DNA of 24,122 nucleotides from Actinomycetes bacterium (GTDB lineage Bacteria > Actinomycetota > Actinomycetes > Propionibacteriales > Nocardioidaceae): positions 1-24,122 of the forward strand of contig JAKPAQ010000162.1 in the NCBI GenBank assembly GCA_029779385.1, in the 5' to 3' direction. The translations under genes and the position numbers were made by a program. Within the stretch, counting starts at the first letter, position 1. Every line of letters starts with the position of its first letter. Below are positions 1-9,347 of this stretch, one piece after another. The notes under the pieces were generated by a model. That model saw only the letters and a program-made list of their open reading frames with translations. It searched no databases and was not told the origin of the DNA.

Positions 1-1
1 G

Positions 2-460
2 TGGCCAGTCAAGGGCGGCGAAGCAGCCACCGGAACCTCCGGTGTCGTTTCTGCCGTCAAGGGCGGCGAAGGCACCATCGGTTACGCCGACGCCAGCCAG
101 GCCGGCGACTTGTCCACCGTCTCGGTCAAGGTCGGCGACGAGTTCGTCGCACCGACCGAAGAAGCCGCAGCCAAGGTCCTCGACACTGCCGAGCAGGTTC
201 CCGGCCGGTCCGAGACCGACCTGTCCCTGCAGATCGACCGCAAGACCACGGAGGCTGGCGTTTACCCGGTCGTCTTGGTCTCGTACCAGATCGCCTGCCA
301 GAAGTACGAAGACGCCGCACAGGGCGAACTCGTAAAGGGCTGGTTGACCTACGTCGCCAGCGAAGAAGGCCAGAAGGCTTCGCAGGAAGCGGCCGGTTCG
401 GCGCCGCTCTCGGCCGACTTCTCCAAGAAGGTTCAGGCCGCGATCGACACGATCAGCTGA
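2..460 (+). CDS. pstS: PstS, phosphate ABC transporter substrate-binding protein (C-terminal part)
   Basis: This is the last 152 codons of a periplasmic-type phosphate-binding lipoprotein; the start lies outside the window. PstS binds inorganic phosphate outside the membrane and hands it to the PstCA channel. What is visible is a frame open from base 2 with a GTIGYAD segment like the one PstS proteins carry in their second lobe, followed by a helical C-terminus. pstC, pstA and pstB follow in canonical order, which makes the assignment secure. The signal peptide, lipobox and most phosphate ligands are not in view. A stem-loop follows the TGA stop and may help give pstS more message than the membrane genes. 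Confidence 0.9.
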   Translation, partial: WPVKGGEAATGTSGVVSAVKGGEGTIGYADASQAGDLSTVSVKVGDEFVAPTEEAAAKVLDTAEQVPGRSETDLSLQIDRKTTEAGVYPVVLVSYQIACQKYEDAAQGELVKGWLTYVASEEGQKASQEAAGSAPLSADFSKKVQAAIDTIS

Positions 461-467
461 CACCTTT

Positions 468-502
468 GGTCCGGCCGAGTGGCGCAACCCCTCGGCCGGG
501 TC
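468..502 (+). other. Stem-loop between pstS and pstC
   Basis: CCGGCCGAG (471-479) pairs perfectly with CTCGGCCGG (491-499), and weaker pairs extend it to 468-502. The loop is 11 bases. No T-run follows, so it is not a classical terminator. In Pst operons a hairpin here commonly protects or partly terminates the pstS message so that the binding protein exceeds the channel; that role is inferred. Confidence 0.5.
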
Positions 503-574
503 ATGGGTAGCAGTTGCCGATGCAACGCAAATCCTGAACTTCGAAAGTCTGAATCACAACCGGAAGGGCTCCTC

Positions 575-1522
575 GTGAGCAGCAACACTGAGCTAGAGCC
601 AGCAGCCAAGGCGCCACCGCAGCGCCCGGGCGACCGCGTATTTCGTGGGCTCTCCCTAGGCGCAGCAATCGCCATCTTGGCAACTCTGGCTGGCGTAGCG
701 ATCTTCTTGACTGCCGAAGGCATACCCGGAATCACCGCCTCACCTGACGAGGTCAAGAGCGGCGAATCGTTCTTGCCGTATGTCACCCCGCTGGTATTTG
801 GCACGCTTTGGGCGGCTTTTTTGGCGCTGCTGATCGCGGCGCCCGTCGCGATCGGCGTGGCGCTGTTCATCAGCCACTACGCGCCGGCGAAGCTTGCTCA
901 GCCAATCGGCTATGTAATCGACTTGTTGGCTGCGGTGCCCAGCGTGGTTTACGGAGCCTGGGGCATGGTGACCTTGGCCGGCGCGGTTCGTCCCCTCTAC
1001 GAGTGGCTCGAAGCGAACCTCGGTTTCATTCCGTTGTTTGCCGGTCCTGCCTCCGCCACCGGTCGCACCATCCTTACCGCCGCACTCGTCTTGGCGGTGA
1101 TGATCCTGCCGATTATGACCGCGATCTGCCGCGAGATTTTCCTGCAAACGCCTCGGCTGCACGAAGAGGCGGCGCTGGCCCTTGGTGCGACCCGCTGGGA
1201 AATGACTCGGCTCGCGGTATTCCCCTACGCCCGCTCGGGCATCGTCTCGGCGGCAATGCTGGCTCTGGGCCGCGCACTGGGCGAGACGATGGCAGTGGCG
1301 ATGGTCCTGTCAGCTTCGGGCGTGGTCACCCTCAACCTGATCAGCTCGACGAACCCGTCCACGATTGCCGCCAACATTGCCCTGAGTTTCGCTGAGGCGA
1401 GCGGCAAGACGGTCAACGTGTTGATCGCCACCGGTTTGGTGCTGTTCGTGATCACCTTCGTCGTGAACTTCGCGGCCCGGGCGATCGTGAACCGCCGCAA
1501 GGAATTCGACGGAGCGAACTGA
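575..1522 (+). CDS. pstC: PstC, phosphate ABC transporter permease
   Basis: One of the two membrane subunits of the high-affinity phosphate importer. The 315-aa product has a cytoplasmic N-tail, a first membrane helix at about residues 25-46 and several further hydrophobic segments. The conserved permease loop that contacts the ATPase is at residues 197-209 (EEAALALGATRWE). I chose GTG 575 because GGAAGGG (562-568) sits six bases before it. The frame is open further upstream (from 479), but that part overlaps the stem-loop and does not read like a PstC N-terminus. The TGA stop shares its last base with the ATG of pstA, so translation is probably coupled. Confidence 0.93.
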   Translation: MSSNTELEPAAKAPPQRPGDRVFRGLSLGAAIAILATLAGVAIFLTAEGIPGITASPDEVKSGESFLPYVTPLVFGTLWAAFLALLIAAPVAIGVALFISHYAPAKLAQPIGYVIDLLAAVPSVVYGAWGMVTLAGAVRPLYEWLEANLGFIPLFAGPASATGRTILTAALVLAVMILPIMTAICREIFLQTPRLHEEAALALGATRWEMTRLAVFPYARSGIVSAAMLALGRALGETMAVAMVLSASGVVTLNLISSTNPSTIAANIALSFAEASGKTVNVLIATGLVLFVITFVVNFAARAIVNRRKEFDGAN

Positions 1523-2589
1523 TGACCACGACCCTCAAGCCCTCGCCCCAAGGCGACCTGTCGGCTGATCTGCGCGGTGCCCAGCTGCCTTCTTGGGCGC
1601 CCAAAGCGATCGCCGCTCTTGCCGGCGTAGTCGCCGTGGCTGGCTGGTTCACTGGCCTTGGACCAGTTCGCGGAATAATCCTCGCGTGGCTGATCGCCGC
1701 CTGTCTGCCCCTCTGGTCCGTCATGATCGAAGGAAAGCGAAAGGCCACCGACCGGCTCGTCACGTTGCTAGTCGTTTCGGCATTCAGCCTAGCAGTTATC
1801 CCGCTGGTCAGCATCTTGGCGTCAGTGATCGGCAAAGGCGCTCAGGCGCTGTCGGCGGAGTTCTTCACCTATTCGATGCGAAATGTCGTCGGCGAGGGCG
1901 GCGGCATCTACCACGCGCTTGTCGGCACGCTACTAATCACTTCGGCCGCAGCCGTGATCTCGGTGCCAATCGGTCTGTTCACTGCGATCTATTTGATCGA
2001 ATACGGCGAGGACGGCCGACTGGCGAGTTCGATCCGATTCCTCGTCGACGTAATGACCGGCATCCCGTCAATCGTGGCCGGCCTTTTCGCCTATGCCCTC
2101 TTCGTGATCTTCTTCGGCGAAGGAGTCCGAATGGGCATCGGTGGTTCGGTGGCCCTTTCGGTCCTGATGATCCCGGTGGTAGTGCGTTCTTGCGAAGAGA
2201 TGCTCAAACTCGTGCCTAACGAACTTCGCGAAGCCTCCTACGCTCTGGGTGTGCCAAAGTGGCGCACCATCAGCAAGGTCGTGCTGCCCACGGCACTCGC
2301 TGGCATCGTCACCGGCATCACCTTGGCGATCGCCCGAGTGATTGGCGAGACCGCACCTCTGCTCATCATCGCCGGCATGACCGACTCGGTGAACTTCAAC
2401 CTGTCCGAGGGCCGAATGGCCACCTTGCCGGTGTTCACCTACTCCTCACTCATGCAACCCGGTGTCCCGCCAGAACCCAGCATCGAACGCGCCTGGGGCG
2501 CGGCCTTGGTCCTGTTGATCATCGTGATGGTGCTGAACCTGCTCGCCCGACTTGTCTCCCACTACTTCTCGCCCAAGGGCGAGCGCTGA
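1522..2589 (+). CDS. pstA: PstA, phosphate ABC transporter permease
   Basis: The second membrane subunit of the Pst importer, forming the phosphate channel with PstC. The product is 355 aa, longer than typical PstA. The extra length is an N-terminal section with two hydrophobic stretches (about residues 27-43 and 49-67) ahead of the usual helix at 78-103. The ATPase-contact loop [13 protein letters not shown] is at 236-248. The start overlaps the pstC stop (TGATG), and pstB begins 20 bases after the stop, so the genes form one operon. The role of the N-terminal extension is unknown; longer PstA forms occur in other bacteria. Confidence 0.93.
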   Translation: MTTTLKPSPQGDLSADLRGAQLPSWAPKAIAALAGVVAVAGWFTGLGPVRGIILAWLIAACLPLWSVMIEGKRKATDRLVTLLVVSAFSLAVIPLVSILASVIGKGAQALSAEFFTYSMRNVVGEGGGIYHALVGTLLITSAAAVISVPIGLFTAIYLIEYGEDGRLASSIRFLVDVMTGIPSIVAGLFAYALFVIFFGEGVRMGIGGSVALSVLMIPVVVRSCEEMLKLVPNELREASYALGVPKWRTISKVVLPTALAGIVTGITLAIARVIGETAPLLIIAGMTDSVNFNLSEGRMATLPVFTYSSLMQPGVPPEPSIERAWGAALVLLIIVMVLNLLARLVSHYFSPKGER

Positions 2590-2609
2590 ATAGCAAAGGA
2601 ACCAACCAA

Positions 2610-3389
2610 ATGGCAAAGAGCATCGAGGTCTCGGACCTGAACATCTACTACGGCGAATTCCTCGCCGTCGAAGGTGTCAACATCTCGATCCCCGCTCGCG
2701 CGGTAACCGCATTCATCGGCCCGTCCGGCTGCGGCAAGTCCACCTTCCTGCGCTCACTGAACCGGATGCACGAGGTCATCAAGGGCGCGCACGTCAACGG
2801 CAAGGTGCTGGTTGACGGCGAGGATCTGTACGCCCCGGATATGGACCCGGTGAACGTCCGCCGCAAGATAGGCATGGTCTTCCAACGGCCGAACCCGTTC
2901 CCGACGATGTCGATCGCCGAGAACGTCTTGGCCGGTCAGCGCCTCAACAGCAAGCGGATGAAGAAGTCCGAAGCCGACGACATCGTCGAGCGTTCACTGC
3001 GCCAAGCCGGATTGTGGGCCGAGGTGAAGGACCGTCTCGAACGGCCCGGCTCGGGACTCTCCGGTGGCCAACAGCAACGCCTCTGCATCGCGCGCGCCGT
3101 GGCCGTTGAGCCCGAAGTTCTGCTGATGGATGAGCCGTGCTCGGCGCTCGACCCGATTTCGACCTCGGTGATCGAGGACCTGATCCACGAACTCAAAAAC
3201 GACTACACCATCGTGATCGTCACCCACAACATGCAGCAGGCGGCGCGCGTCTCGGACCAGACGGCGTTCTTCAACCTTGCTGGTGTGGGACAGCCGGGCA
3301 AGCTGGTCGAGCTTGGTCCGACCGAGAAGATGTTCTCCAACCCCGAAGACCCGGCAACCGAGGCTTACATTCAGGGTCGATTCGGCTGA
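2610..3389 (+). CDS. pstB: PstB, phosphate ABC transporter ATPase
   Basis: The ATPase that powers the Pst importer. The 259-aa product has a complete nucleotide-binding domain: Walker [10 protein letters not shown] at 37-45, Q-loop Gln92 in the FQRPNPFP stretch typical of PstB, signature LSGGQ at 150-154, Walker B LLMDEP at 171-176, and the switch His206. ATG 2610 follows an AAAGGA ribosome site at 2595-2600. The frame is open far upstream inside pstA, but that part is a shadow. Only 15 bases separate the stop from the convergent pit stop. No phoU follows; a DUF47 gene in the pit operon is the only PhoU-like gene seen. Confidence 0.96.
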   Translation: MAKSIEVSDLNIYYGEFLAVEGVNISIPARAVTAFIGPSGCGKSTFLRSLNRMHEVIKGAHVNGKVLVDGEDLYAPDMDPVNVRRKIGMVFQRPNPFPTMSIAENVLAGQRLNSKRMKKSEADDIVERSLRQAGLWAEVKDRLERPGSGLSGGQQQRLCIARAVAVEPEVLLMDEPCSALDPISTSVIEDLIHELKNDYTIVIVTHNMQQAARVSDQTAFFNLAGVGQPGKLVELGPTEKMFSNPEDPATEAYIQGRFG

Positions 3390-3404
3390 ACCGGCGATCG
3401 AGGC

Positions 3405-4421
3405 TCAGGGCAGGAAGAGCCGCGCTAGGTAATAGAAGCCCGCGGCAACAACGGCGGCAGCTGGCATCGTGATGACCCAAGCCACCACGATGTTCTTGGC
3501 CACTCCCCAGCGAACCGCCGAGAACCGCTTGGTGGCGCCTGCGCCCATAATCGCGGTGGTAATTGTGTGCGTCGTCGACACTGGCGCGTGCAGGCCAATG
3601 GCCATCACGTAGAGCACGGTAGCCGCCGTTGCCTCGGCCGCAAAACCCTTCGGCGGGTCCAACTCGATGATCCGCCGACCGAGCGTACGCATGATTCGCC
3701 AACCGCCAGAGTAGGTGCCGGCCGCGATCGCGCTGGCCGAGGCGACGATTACCCACATTGGGATGTCGTTAGTGGTCTGGAAGCCGCCCGCGATCAACGC
3801 GAGCACGATGATGCCCATCGTCTTTTGGGCGTCCTGCAGACCGTGACCCAACGACATACCGGCGGCCGAAACCGTTTGCGCCCACCGGAATCCTCGGTTC
3901 ACCCGCGACGGCATCGCCTTTCGAAATAGCCACATAATGGCGGTCATCACGATGAACGCACCCAGAAAGCCCAACAGCGGCGAAAGCACCATCGGAATGG
4001 CGACCTTGTTTATCAGCACTTCCCAGCTGACTTGGGTGGCCGAGGCGACACCAGCGCCGACAATTCCACCGATCAGGGCATGCGACGAGGATGACGGTAT
4101 CCCGAAATACCAAGTGATCATGTTCCAAGTGATTGCGCCCACCAGCGCAGAAAGCACGATGGTTAGTGCGTGGGCCGACCCATCCTCGGCAGCCTGTTCG
4201 ACACCGGGAATGATGTCTTGAATTGTCTTGGCAACAGCGACGCCCATCCACGCGCCGACAAAGTTAAGTACTGCGGCCATCGCCAAGGCTGCCCTTGGCG
4301 TCAACGCCCGGGTCGACACCGAGGTGGCGATGGCGTTCGCAGCGTCGTGAAAACCGTTCGTGTAGTCAAATACCAGGGCGATCACGACAACCGTGATCAC
4401 CATGATGGTGATCTGATCCAC
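3405..4421 (-). CDS. pit: Pit-family low-affinity phosphate permease
   Basis: An inorganic phosphate transporter of the PiT family (usually proton- or cation-coupled metal-phosphate uptake, low affinity). The 338-aa protein carries both halves of the family's duplicated signature: FDYTNGFHDAANAIA at residues 18-32 with SSSSHALIGG near 110-119, and SLGHGLQDAQKTMG near 190-203 with PVSTTHTIT further on. It is hydrophobic throughout and should be an inner-membrane protein. The start is GTG 4421, directly after the TGA of the upstream DUF47 gene with no gap; AAGGAG inside the end of that gene serves as its ribosome site. The pairing implies translational coupling. Confidence 0.92.
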   Translation of the reverse strand: MDQITIMVITVVVIALVFDYTNGFHDAANAIATSVSTRALTPRAALAMAAVLNFVGAWMGVAVAKTIQDIIPGVEQAAEDGSAHALTIVLSALVGAITWNMITWYFGIPSSSSHALIGGIVGAGVASATQVSWEVLINKVAIPMVLSPLLGFLGAFIVMTAIMWLFRKAMPSRVNRGFRWAQTVSAAGMSLGHGLQDAQKTMGIIVLALIAGGFQTTNDIPMWVIVASASAIAAGTYSGGWRIMRTLGRRIIELDPPKGFAAEATAATVLYVMAIGLHAPVSTTHTITTAIMGAGATKRFSAVRWGVAKNIVVAWVITMPAAAVVAAGFYYLARLFLP

Positions 4422-5039
4422 TCAGGACTCCTTGACCGCGATCTGTTCGATCGTGTTGGCGACCGATTCGAGCGCATCGATGGCGTGTTCGACAGCCTCG
4501 ACGATGTCTTTTAGCTTGAGCACCTGCATCGCCTTGTAGTTGCCGTCAAACAAGTCAGCCAAGATTCGGCGGTGGTTCTTGTCGCCTTCGTTCTCGAGAC
4601 GATTTATCTCAATCCAGAATTCCTCAAGATCCTTCATAGTGCGCAGTCGCGGCATCGCTTCGGCCGTGAGCTTGCAGGCGCGCTGCAGCACGTCGACTTG
4701 GGCGGCAAACACTTCAGGGAACTCAGTTACGCCATACAGGAAAGTGCTGTCGACGACCTCTTCCATGAAGTCCATGACGTCATCGAGGCTGCTTGCCAGC
4801 GCGTAGATATCTTCACGGTCAAACGGGGTTATGAACGTACTGTTCACCAGCTGGATGATTTCGTGTGTGGTGTCGTCTGCCGCGTTTTCAGCTTCGTGCA
4901 TTGCACTTGCCAAAGCGGCCTTATCGGACTCTGGATCGAGCAGCCTGGTGACTAGGTCGGCACCAACAACTAGATGATTTGCCGCCTCAGCAAAGAGGTC
5001 GTAAAAGCTGGTCTGTACTGGGCGGATTCGGATACGCAC
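4422..5039 (-). CDS. DUF47 (PhoU-like) protein, Pit partner
   Basis: A 205-aa, all-helical acidic protein of the DUF47 family, related in fold to PhoU. These genes commonly sit directly upstream of pit and are thought to modulate the transporter. Features seen are the N-terminal RPVQTSFYDLF, paired Glu/Asp-rich helices (HEAENAADDTTHEI, FDREDIYALASSLDDVMDFMEE), and NRLENEGDKNHRRILADLF, matching the metal-binding repeats of PhoU-fold proteins. GTG 5039 follows a GGGAG ribosome site. The TGA abuts the pit start codon. Its specific effect on Pit here is inferred from context. Confidence 0.88.
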   Translation of the reverse strand: MRIRIRPVQTSFYDLFAEAANHLVVGADLVTRLLDPESDKAALASAMHEAENAADDTTHEIIQLVNSTFITPFDREDIYALASSLDDVMDFMEEVVDSTFLYGVTEFPEVFAAQVDVLQRACKLTAEAMPRLRTMKDLEEFWIEINRLENEGDKNHRRILADLFDGNYKAMQVLKLKDIVEAVEHAIDALESVANTIEQIAVKES

Positions 5040-5076
5040 TCGCGGACTCCCTTAGGAAAATGGGCGCAACGTGTCA

Positions 5077-5082
5077 ATGCTA
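5077..5082 (-). promoter_or_regulatory. Candidate -10 box for the DUF47-pit operon
   Basis: TAGCAT on the minus strand fits the actinobacterial -10 pattern TANNNT and would give a leader of about 30 bases containing the GGGAG ribosome site. No good -35 is seen. A TTGACA hexamer (5077-5072) overlaps it but has no -10 at a useful distance. Weak call. Confidence 0.3.
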
Positions 5083-5127
5083 GATGCACAAGGCGGCTAG
5101 TGGCGAACCGAGGGGGATAACTAGCGA

Positions 5128-5295
5128 CTACAGACCGAGCAGGCCGTCTATTTCGCTCTGCGAAAGTGGCTCATCATTGCTCGTCGCGGCGATCATCAAG
5201 CGCGAGGTCAGCTCGATTTCGGCCAGCGCGTCGTCGTCGCGCATCCGGTCGTCGAGCGGCTCGCTCACTGGATCGCCGCCAAAATTGAATGCCAC
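5128..5295 (-). CDS. Small conserved-looking protein, 55 aa, unknown function
   Basis: A 55-codon gene between purL and DUF47. The product begins (M)AFNFGGDPVSEPLDDRMRDDDALAEIE and ends LSQSEIDGLLGL. It is acidic, predicted helical, has no membrane segment or cysteine, and ends like a short DNA- or protein-contact helix. Support for it being real: third codon positions are strongly G/C, the frame fills a 346-base gap, and GTG 5295 has TACTCT exactly six bases upstream, the leaderless-promoter geometry seen at the neighbouring purL. Similar short acidic proteins ending in a DxLLG-type tail occur in actinobacteria, but I cannot assign a function. There is no Shine-Dalgarno sequence. Confidence 0.72.
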   Translation of the reverse strand: MAFNFGGDPVSEPLDDRMRDDDALAEIELTSRLMIAATSNDEPLSQSEIDGLLGL

Positions 5296-5301
5296 ATGAC
5301 G

Positions 5302-5307
5302 AGAGTA
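5302..5307 (-). promoter_or_regulatory. -10 box, leaderless start of the 55-aa gene
   Basis: TACTCT, then six bases (CGTCAT), then GTG 5295. This TANNNT-N6-start layout puts the transcription start on the first base of the start codon. The -35 region is weak. Confidence 0.5.
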
Positions 5308-5385
5308 CGCAACCGGGAGCAGTCACATCGAACCCAGAAGCCGAAACAGCCCGTAAGGACTATTGAATCAGTCAGTTTCGGGCCC

Positions 5386-8300
5386 TCAGCCGACCCATAC
5401 ACGGGCATTTCGGAACATCCGCAGCCACGGGCTCTCAGCCGAGATGTCTGCGTTGGTCCACGAAAGTTGAACATTTCGTTGCACTCGCTCCGGGTGCGGC
5501 ATCATCGCGGTGAACCGGCCATCGACCGTCGTCACGGCAGTCAAGCCATCGGGCGAGCCGTTCGGGTTGGCCGGGTAGGTCGATGCGATCTGCCCGTTTA
5601 CGTCGACGAATCGAGCGGCCGCCTTGACCGCTATTTCGTCGCCGCGAGTCGAGAAGTCGGCAAACCCTTCACCGTGAGCCACCGCGATCGGGATCAGCGA
5701 GCCGTCCATCTGGTCGAACATGATCGACGGCGAATCCAGCACCTGCACGAGGGACAATCTGGCCTCGTACTGTTCGGACACGTTTCGAGTGAACCGTGGC
5801 CAAGCCTCGGCGCCTGGAATGATGTCCGCCAGTGCCGCGAACATCTGGCAGCCGTTGCAGATACCGATGCCGAAAGTGTCGGTACGGGCAAAGAAACTGC
5901 TGAACGCATCGGTCAACTTCGGGTTGAACAAAACCGACCGCGCCCAGCCTTCACCGGCGCCGAGGGTGTCGCCGTAGGAGAAGCCGCCGGCCGCAGCCAA
6001 ACCAACCGCATCGGCCAAATCGAACCGGCCTGACTGCAGGTCGGTCATATGCACGTCGTAGGTGTCGAACCCAGCACGATCGAAGGCGAACGCGGTCTCT
6101 ACGTGAGAGTTGACGCCCTGTTCGCGCAAGATCGCGACCTTCGGACGAGCGGTGCCGATCAACGCCGGCGCCGAAATGTTTTCAGTCGGGTCGAAGGTGG
6201 TTTGAAGCGTGAGAATCGGGTCGATCGACCCGATCGCTTGGTGCTCCGAATCGGCCGACGCCGGGTTGTCGCGAAGCCGGGCGATCCGCCAAGAAACCTC
6301 ATCCCAGGCTTTGGCCAAGTCGGCTAGGGACTCGTCGAGTCCAAGGCCGGCGACCGTGATCCGCCGGTTGCTGTTCGTCGAACCCACCTTGCGCGAACTC
6401 TCGCCCAACCCGTGTTCAGCCAAAATGCTCAACGTTCGTTCGGCCTGCGCGGGCGCCACGGCGATCACCGCGCCAAGTTCCTCGGCAAAGAGTGCACCCA
6501 AGTCGACGTCGTGCACATCCACGCCGACGCCACCGGCGAAAGCCATTTCGCAAATGGTCGCCCACAGGCCGCCATCAGAGCGATCGTGGTAGGCCAACAA
6601 CAGGCCTTCAGCACGCAACTGGTTGATTGCCGAAACGAGTGAAACCAGCTGTGCCGGGTCGTCTAGGTCGGGCACAACGCCGCCGAACTGGCTGCTGACT
6701 TGAGCCAAGATCGAGCCACCCAAGCGGTTCTTTCCGGCACCCAAATCTAGGAGCAGCAGTTCACTGTCTGCCGGCAACTGCGGAGTCACCGTCGTGCGCA
6801 CATCGTCAAGCGAGGCAAAAGCAGTCACGACCAAGGAGACCGGTGACGTGACTTGCTTTTCCTCGCCAGCCTCGTCGGTCCAACGGGTACGCATCGACAG
6901 TGAGTCTTTGCCGACCGGAACCGAAATACCAAGGGCCGGGCACAACTCCATCGCCACTGCGGTCACGGTGTCATAAAGGTCAGCGTCTTCGCCATCCTCA
7001 CCGCACGCGGCCATCCAGTTGCAGGACAGTTTCACGCGAGGCAGATCGATGGGGGCAGCCAGCACGTTGGTGATGGCCTCACCGACGGCCATCCGGCCAG
7101 AAGCGGCCGCGTCGATCGCCGCGAGTGGGGTCCGTTCGCCGCTGGCCATCGCCTGTCCGGCGAAGCCAATGAAGTCGCTCAAGGTCACGGCGACATCGGC
7201 CACCGGCACCTGCCACGGGCCAACGAGTTGGTCGCGGTGGGTCAGGCCCCCGACGGTTCGGTCTCCGATGGTGATCAAGAAGCGTTTAGAGGCGACCGTC
7301 GGGTGGCGCAGCACCGAATACGCGGCCGCGCTAATGTCGATGCCGGCGCTCTGAAATGGAGCGGCTTCGCGCTTGACCCGGGTGACGTCGCGCACCATTT
7401 TCGGCGGCTTGCCCAGCAGCACGTCCATCGGCATGTCGATCGGCGCTTGCTCAGTGTCACCGCCGCTCAGACGCAGTTGGCCGTCATCTTGGGCGGTGCC
7501 GACCACGGCGTAGGGGCAGCGCTCACGTTCACAAAGCGCCGCGAACAGTTCGAGGGATTCGGGCGCGATCGCTAGGACGTAGCGCTCCTGGCTCTCGTTG
7601 CACCAAATCTCCTTTGGCGCCATCCCCGATTCCTCCAACGGAACCGCATCGAGGTCAAAGGACGCACCCAACCCGGCGTCGTTCACCAGTTCGGGGAAGG
7701 CGTTGGAGAGTCCACCGGCACCCACGTCGTGGATGGACAGCAATGGGTTCTGTTCGCCAAGTGACCAGCAGTGGTTGATGACCTCTTGGGCGCGGCGCTC
7801 GATCTCGGGGTTGCCGCGCTGAACCGAGTCGAAATCGAGTTCGGCGGCGTTGGCACCGGCCGCCTTCGAGGACGCCGCGCTGCCGCCCATCCCGATTCGC
7901 ATACCCGGGCCGCCCAACTGGACAAGCAAACTGCCGGCGGGGAAGTCGATTTTTTCGGTCATTTCGGCGCTGATCGTGCCCAGCCCGCCGGCGCTCATGA
8001 TGGGTTTGTGATAGCCGCGACGGACGCCGTCGACGGTCTGCTCGTAGACCCGGAAGAAGCCGCCAAGTCCCGGCCGACCGAACTCGTTGTTGAACGCGGC
8101 CGCACCGATCGGGCCGTCGATCATGATGTCGAGCGCGCTGGCGATGTGGTCGGGCTTGCCGTACTGCTCGACTTCCCAAGGCTCGTCGGTGTCCGGCAGG
8201 TTGAGGTTCGACACCACGAAACCGGTCAACCCGGCCTTCGGCGCCGAGCCGCGCCCGGTAGCACCTTCATCTCGAATTTCGCCGCCGGCGCCAGTGGCCG

Positions 8301-9237
8301 CTCCCGGGTGGGGCGAGATTGCCGTCGGATGGTTGTGGGTCTCGACCTTCATCAAGACGTGAACTTCGTCGGCGCGCCCGGCGTAGCGACTGGGACCCTC
8401 GGCGGCTTCGGGCAGCCACCTGGTGGTCGGGCCGCCGGCCATCACCGAGGCGTTGTCCTTGTAGGCGACGATCGTTCCGGCGCCGGCGACCGCCTCGGTA
8501 TGGCGGATCATGGCGAACAAGGACCGGTCCTGCGGCTCGCCGTCGACGATGAACTCGGCGTTAAAAATCTTGTGTCGACAGTGTTCGGAGTTCGCTTGCG
8601 CGAACATCATCAACTCTACGTCGGTGGGGTTTCGGCCCAGCTCGGTGAACGCGTCCACCAGGTAGTCGATTTCGTCTGGCGAAAGAGCCAACCCGAAGTC
8701 ACGGTCAGCCTGCTCAAGCGCACTTCTGCCCTGACCCAACAGGTCGATGGTCGCCATTGGTTCGGCAACTCGCTCGTCAAACAGCGCGGCGGCGCCGGCC
8801 GAATCGAACAGCGCGGTTTCGGTCATCCGGTCGTGCAGAACGTCAGCGCAGGCTTCGCGCTGGGTGGGCGTCAACTCGACCCCAGAAAGGGTGAACTCGG
8901 TGACTCGTTCCACCCGGCGGATGTCGATCGCACAGTTGTGCACAATGTCGGTCGCTTTGCTCGACCACGGCGAAATGGTGCCGAGTCGGGGTGCGCAAAC
9001 GATCACTTGGCCGGTCGCGTCATCGTGGGCCGGCTCACCGTAGGTGAGGATCTTGGTTAGCGCCTCTTTGGTGTCTTCAGCCAGCGGACCATCGCTAGCG
9101 ACCCAATGCACGAATCGCGCACTCACGCCAGTGAGTTCAGGAACCTGCGCTTGGAGGCGGGCAAGTAGCGCCTGTGCCCGGAAGGCAGAGAGCGCGTTGC
9201 CGCCGGGAATTACCGTGAGTTCGACGTCGCCAGACAC
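5386..9237 (-). CDS. purL: PurL, single-chain phosphoribosylformylglycinamidine synthase
   Basis: Fourth step of de novo purine synthesis: FGAR + glutamine + ATP to FGAM, in the cytoplasm. At 1283 aa it is the large one-chain form. It has an N-terminal PurS-like part (about 1-150), a linker, and the synthetase core starting near [10 protein letters not shown] (213-222). The C-terminal class I glutamine amidotransferase (about 1040-1283) has nucleophile Cys1137 in GICNG and the His1258/Glu1260 pair in MPHPE. Most actinobacteria split this enzyme into PurS, PurQ and a shorter PurL; the fused form is usual in proteobacteria and eukaryotes and occurs in a minority of actinobacteria such as bifidobacteria. 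The GTG start has no ribosome site but has TAGTCT six bases upstream. No frame damage is seen. Confidence 0.97.
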   Translation of the reverse strand: MSGDVELTVIPGGNALSAFRAQALLARLQAQVPELTGVSARFVHWVASDGPLAEDTKEALTKILTYGEPAHDDATGQVIVCAPRLGTISPWSSKATDIVHNCAIDIRRVERVTEFTLSGVELTPTQREACADVLHDRMTETALFDSAGAAALFDERVAEPMATIDLLGQGRSALEQADRDFGLALSPDEIDYLVDAFTELGRNPTDVELMMFAQANSEHCRHKIFNAEFIVDGEPQDRSLFAMIRHTEAVAGAGTIVAYKDNASVMAGGPTTRWLPEAAEGPSRYAGRADEVHVLMKVETHNHPTAISPHPGAATGAGGEIRDEGATGRGSAPKAGLTGFVVSNLNLPDTDEPWEVEQYGKPDHIASALDIMIDGPIGAAAFNNEFGRPGLGGFFRVYEQTVDGVRRGYHKPIMSAGGLGTISAEMTEKIDFPAGSLLVQLGGPGMRIGMGGSAASSKAAGANAAELDFDSVQRGNPEIERRAQEVINHCWSLGEQNPLLSIHDVGAGGLSNAFPELVNDAGLGASFDLDAVPLEESGMAPKEIWCNESQERYVLAIAPESLELFAALCERERCPYAVVGTAQDDGQLRLSGGDTEQAPIDMPMDVLLGKPPKMVRDVTRVKREAAPFQSAGIDISAAAYSVLRHPTVASKRFLITIGDRTVGGLTHRDQLVGPWQVPVADVAVTLSDFIGFAGQAMASGERTPLAAIDAAASGRMAVGEAITNVLAAPIDLPRVKLSCNWMAACGEDGEDADLYDTVTAVAMELCPALGISVPVGKDSLSMRTRWTDEAGEEKQVTSPVSLVVTAFASLDDVRTTVTPQLPADSELLLLDLGAGKNRLGGSILAQVSSQFGGVVPDLDDPAQLVSLVSAINQLRAEGLLLAYHDRSDGGLWATICEMAFAGGVGVDVHDVDLGALFAEELGAVIAVAPAQAERTLSILAEHGLGESSRKVGSTNSNRRITVAGLGLDESLADLAKAWDEVSWRIARLRDNPASADSEHQAIGSIDPILTLQTTFDPTENISAPALIGTARPKVAILREQGVNSHVETAFAFDRAGFDTYDVHMTDLQSGRFDLADAVGLAAAGGFSYGDTLGAGEGWARSVLFNPKLTDAFSSFFARTDTFGIGICNGCQMFAALADIIPGAEAWPRFTRNVSEQYEARLSLVQVLDSPSIMFDQMDGSLIPIAVAHGEGFADFSTRGDEIAVKAAARFVDVNGQIASTYPANPNGSPDGLTAVTTVDGRFTAMMPHPERVQRNVQLSWTNADISAESPWLRMFRNARVWVG

Positions 9238-9243
9238 AGGCCA

Positions 9244-9249
9244 AGACTA
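9244..9249 (-). promoter_or_regulatory. -10 box, leaderless start of purL
   Basis: TAGTCT, six bases (TGGCCT), then the GTG of purL at 9237. The geometry predicts transcription starting at the start codon. No convincing -35. Confidence 0.55.
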
Positions 9250-9263
9250 CCGACCTAGAACTC

Positions 9264-9344
9264 TTGACCACTCGGCCACGTCAACGCGGCCAGCAACACG
9301 CAGAGTTGACGTTTGCGACCGTCAAGGCCAGGGGTTAGGGTCAA
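9264..9344. promoter_or_regulatory. Cluster of five TTGAC/GTCAA elements between divergent promoters
   Basis: TTGAC at 9264-9268 and 9306-9310, and GTCAA at 9280-9284, 9321-9325 and 9340-9344. Two of them form an 8-bp inverted repeat, ACGTCAAC (9278-9285) and GTTGACGT (9305-9312), with 19 bases between arms. It lies between purL and the ABC fragment and could be an operator; no regulator is identified. Confidence 0.35.
9313..9341 (+). promoter_or_regulatory. Promoter of the truncated ABC gene, leaderless
   Basis: TTGCGA (9313-9318), 17-base spacer, TAGGGT (9336-9341), then six bases (CAAGAC) to ATG 9348. Both spacing and distance to the start codon fit a housekeeping leaderless promoter. Confidence 0.55.
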
Positions 9345-9347
9345 GAC

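Noticed and set aside
2259..2609. Possible N-terminal extension of PstB into pstA
   Set aside because: The extension is a shadow of pstA. ATG 2610 has a ribosome site and gives the normal PstB length.
5340..5380. Terminator after purL
   Set aside because: GCCGAAAC and GTTTCGGGC can pair only with a mismatch and a long loop, with no T-run; too weak to call.
7771..9060. Plus-strand open frame of 429 codons inside purL
   Set aside because: It is antisense to a fully conserved purL region, its product has no recognisable domain, and long antisense frames are expected from the G/C-rich third positions.
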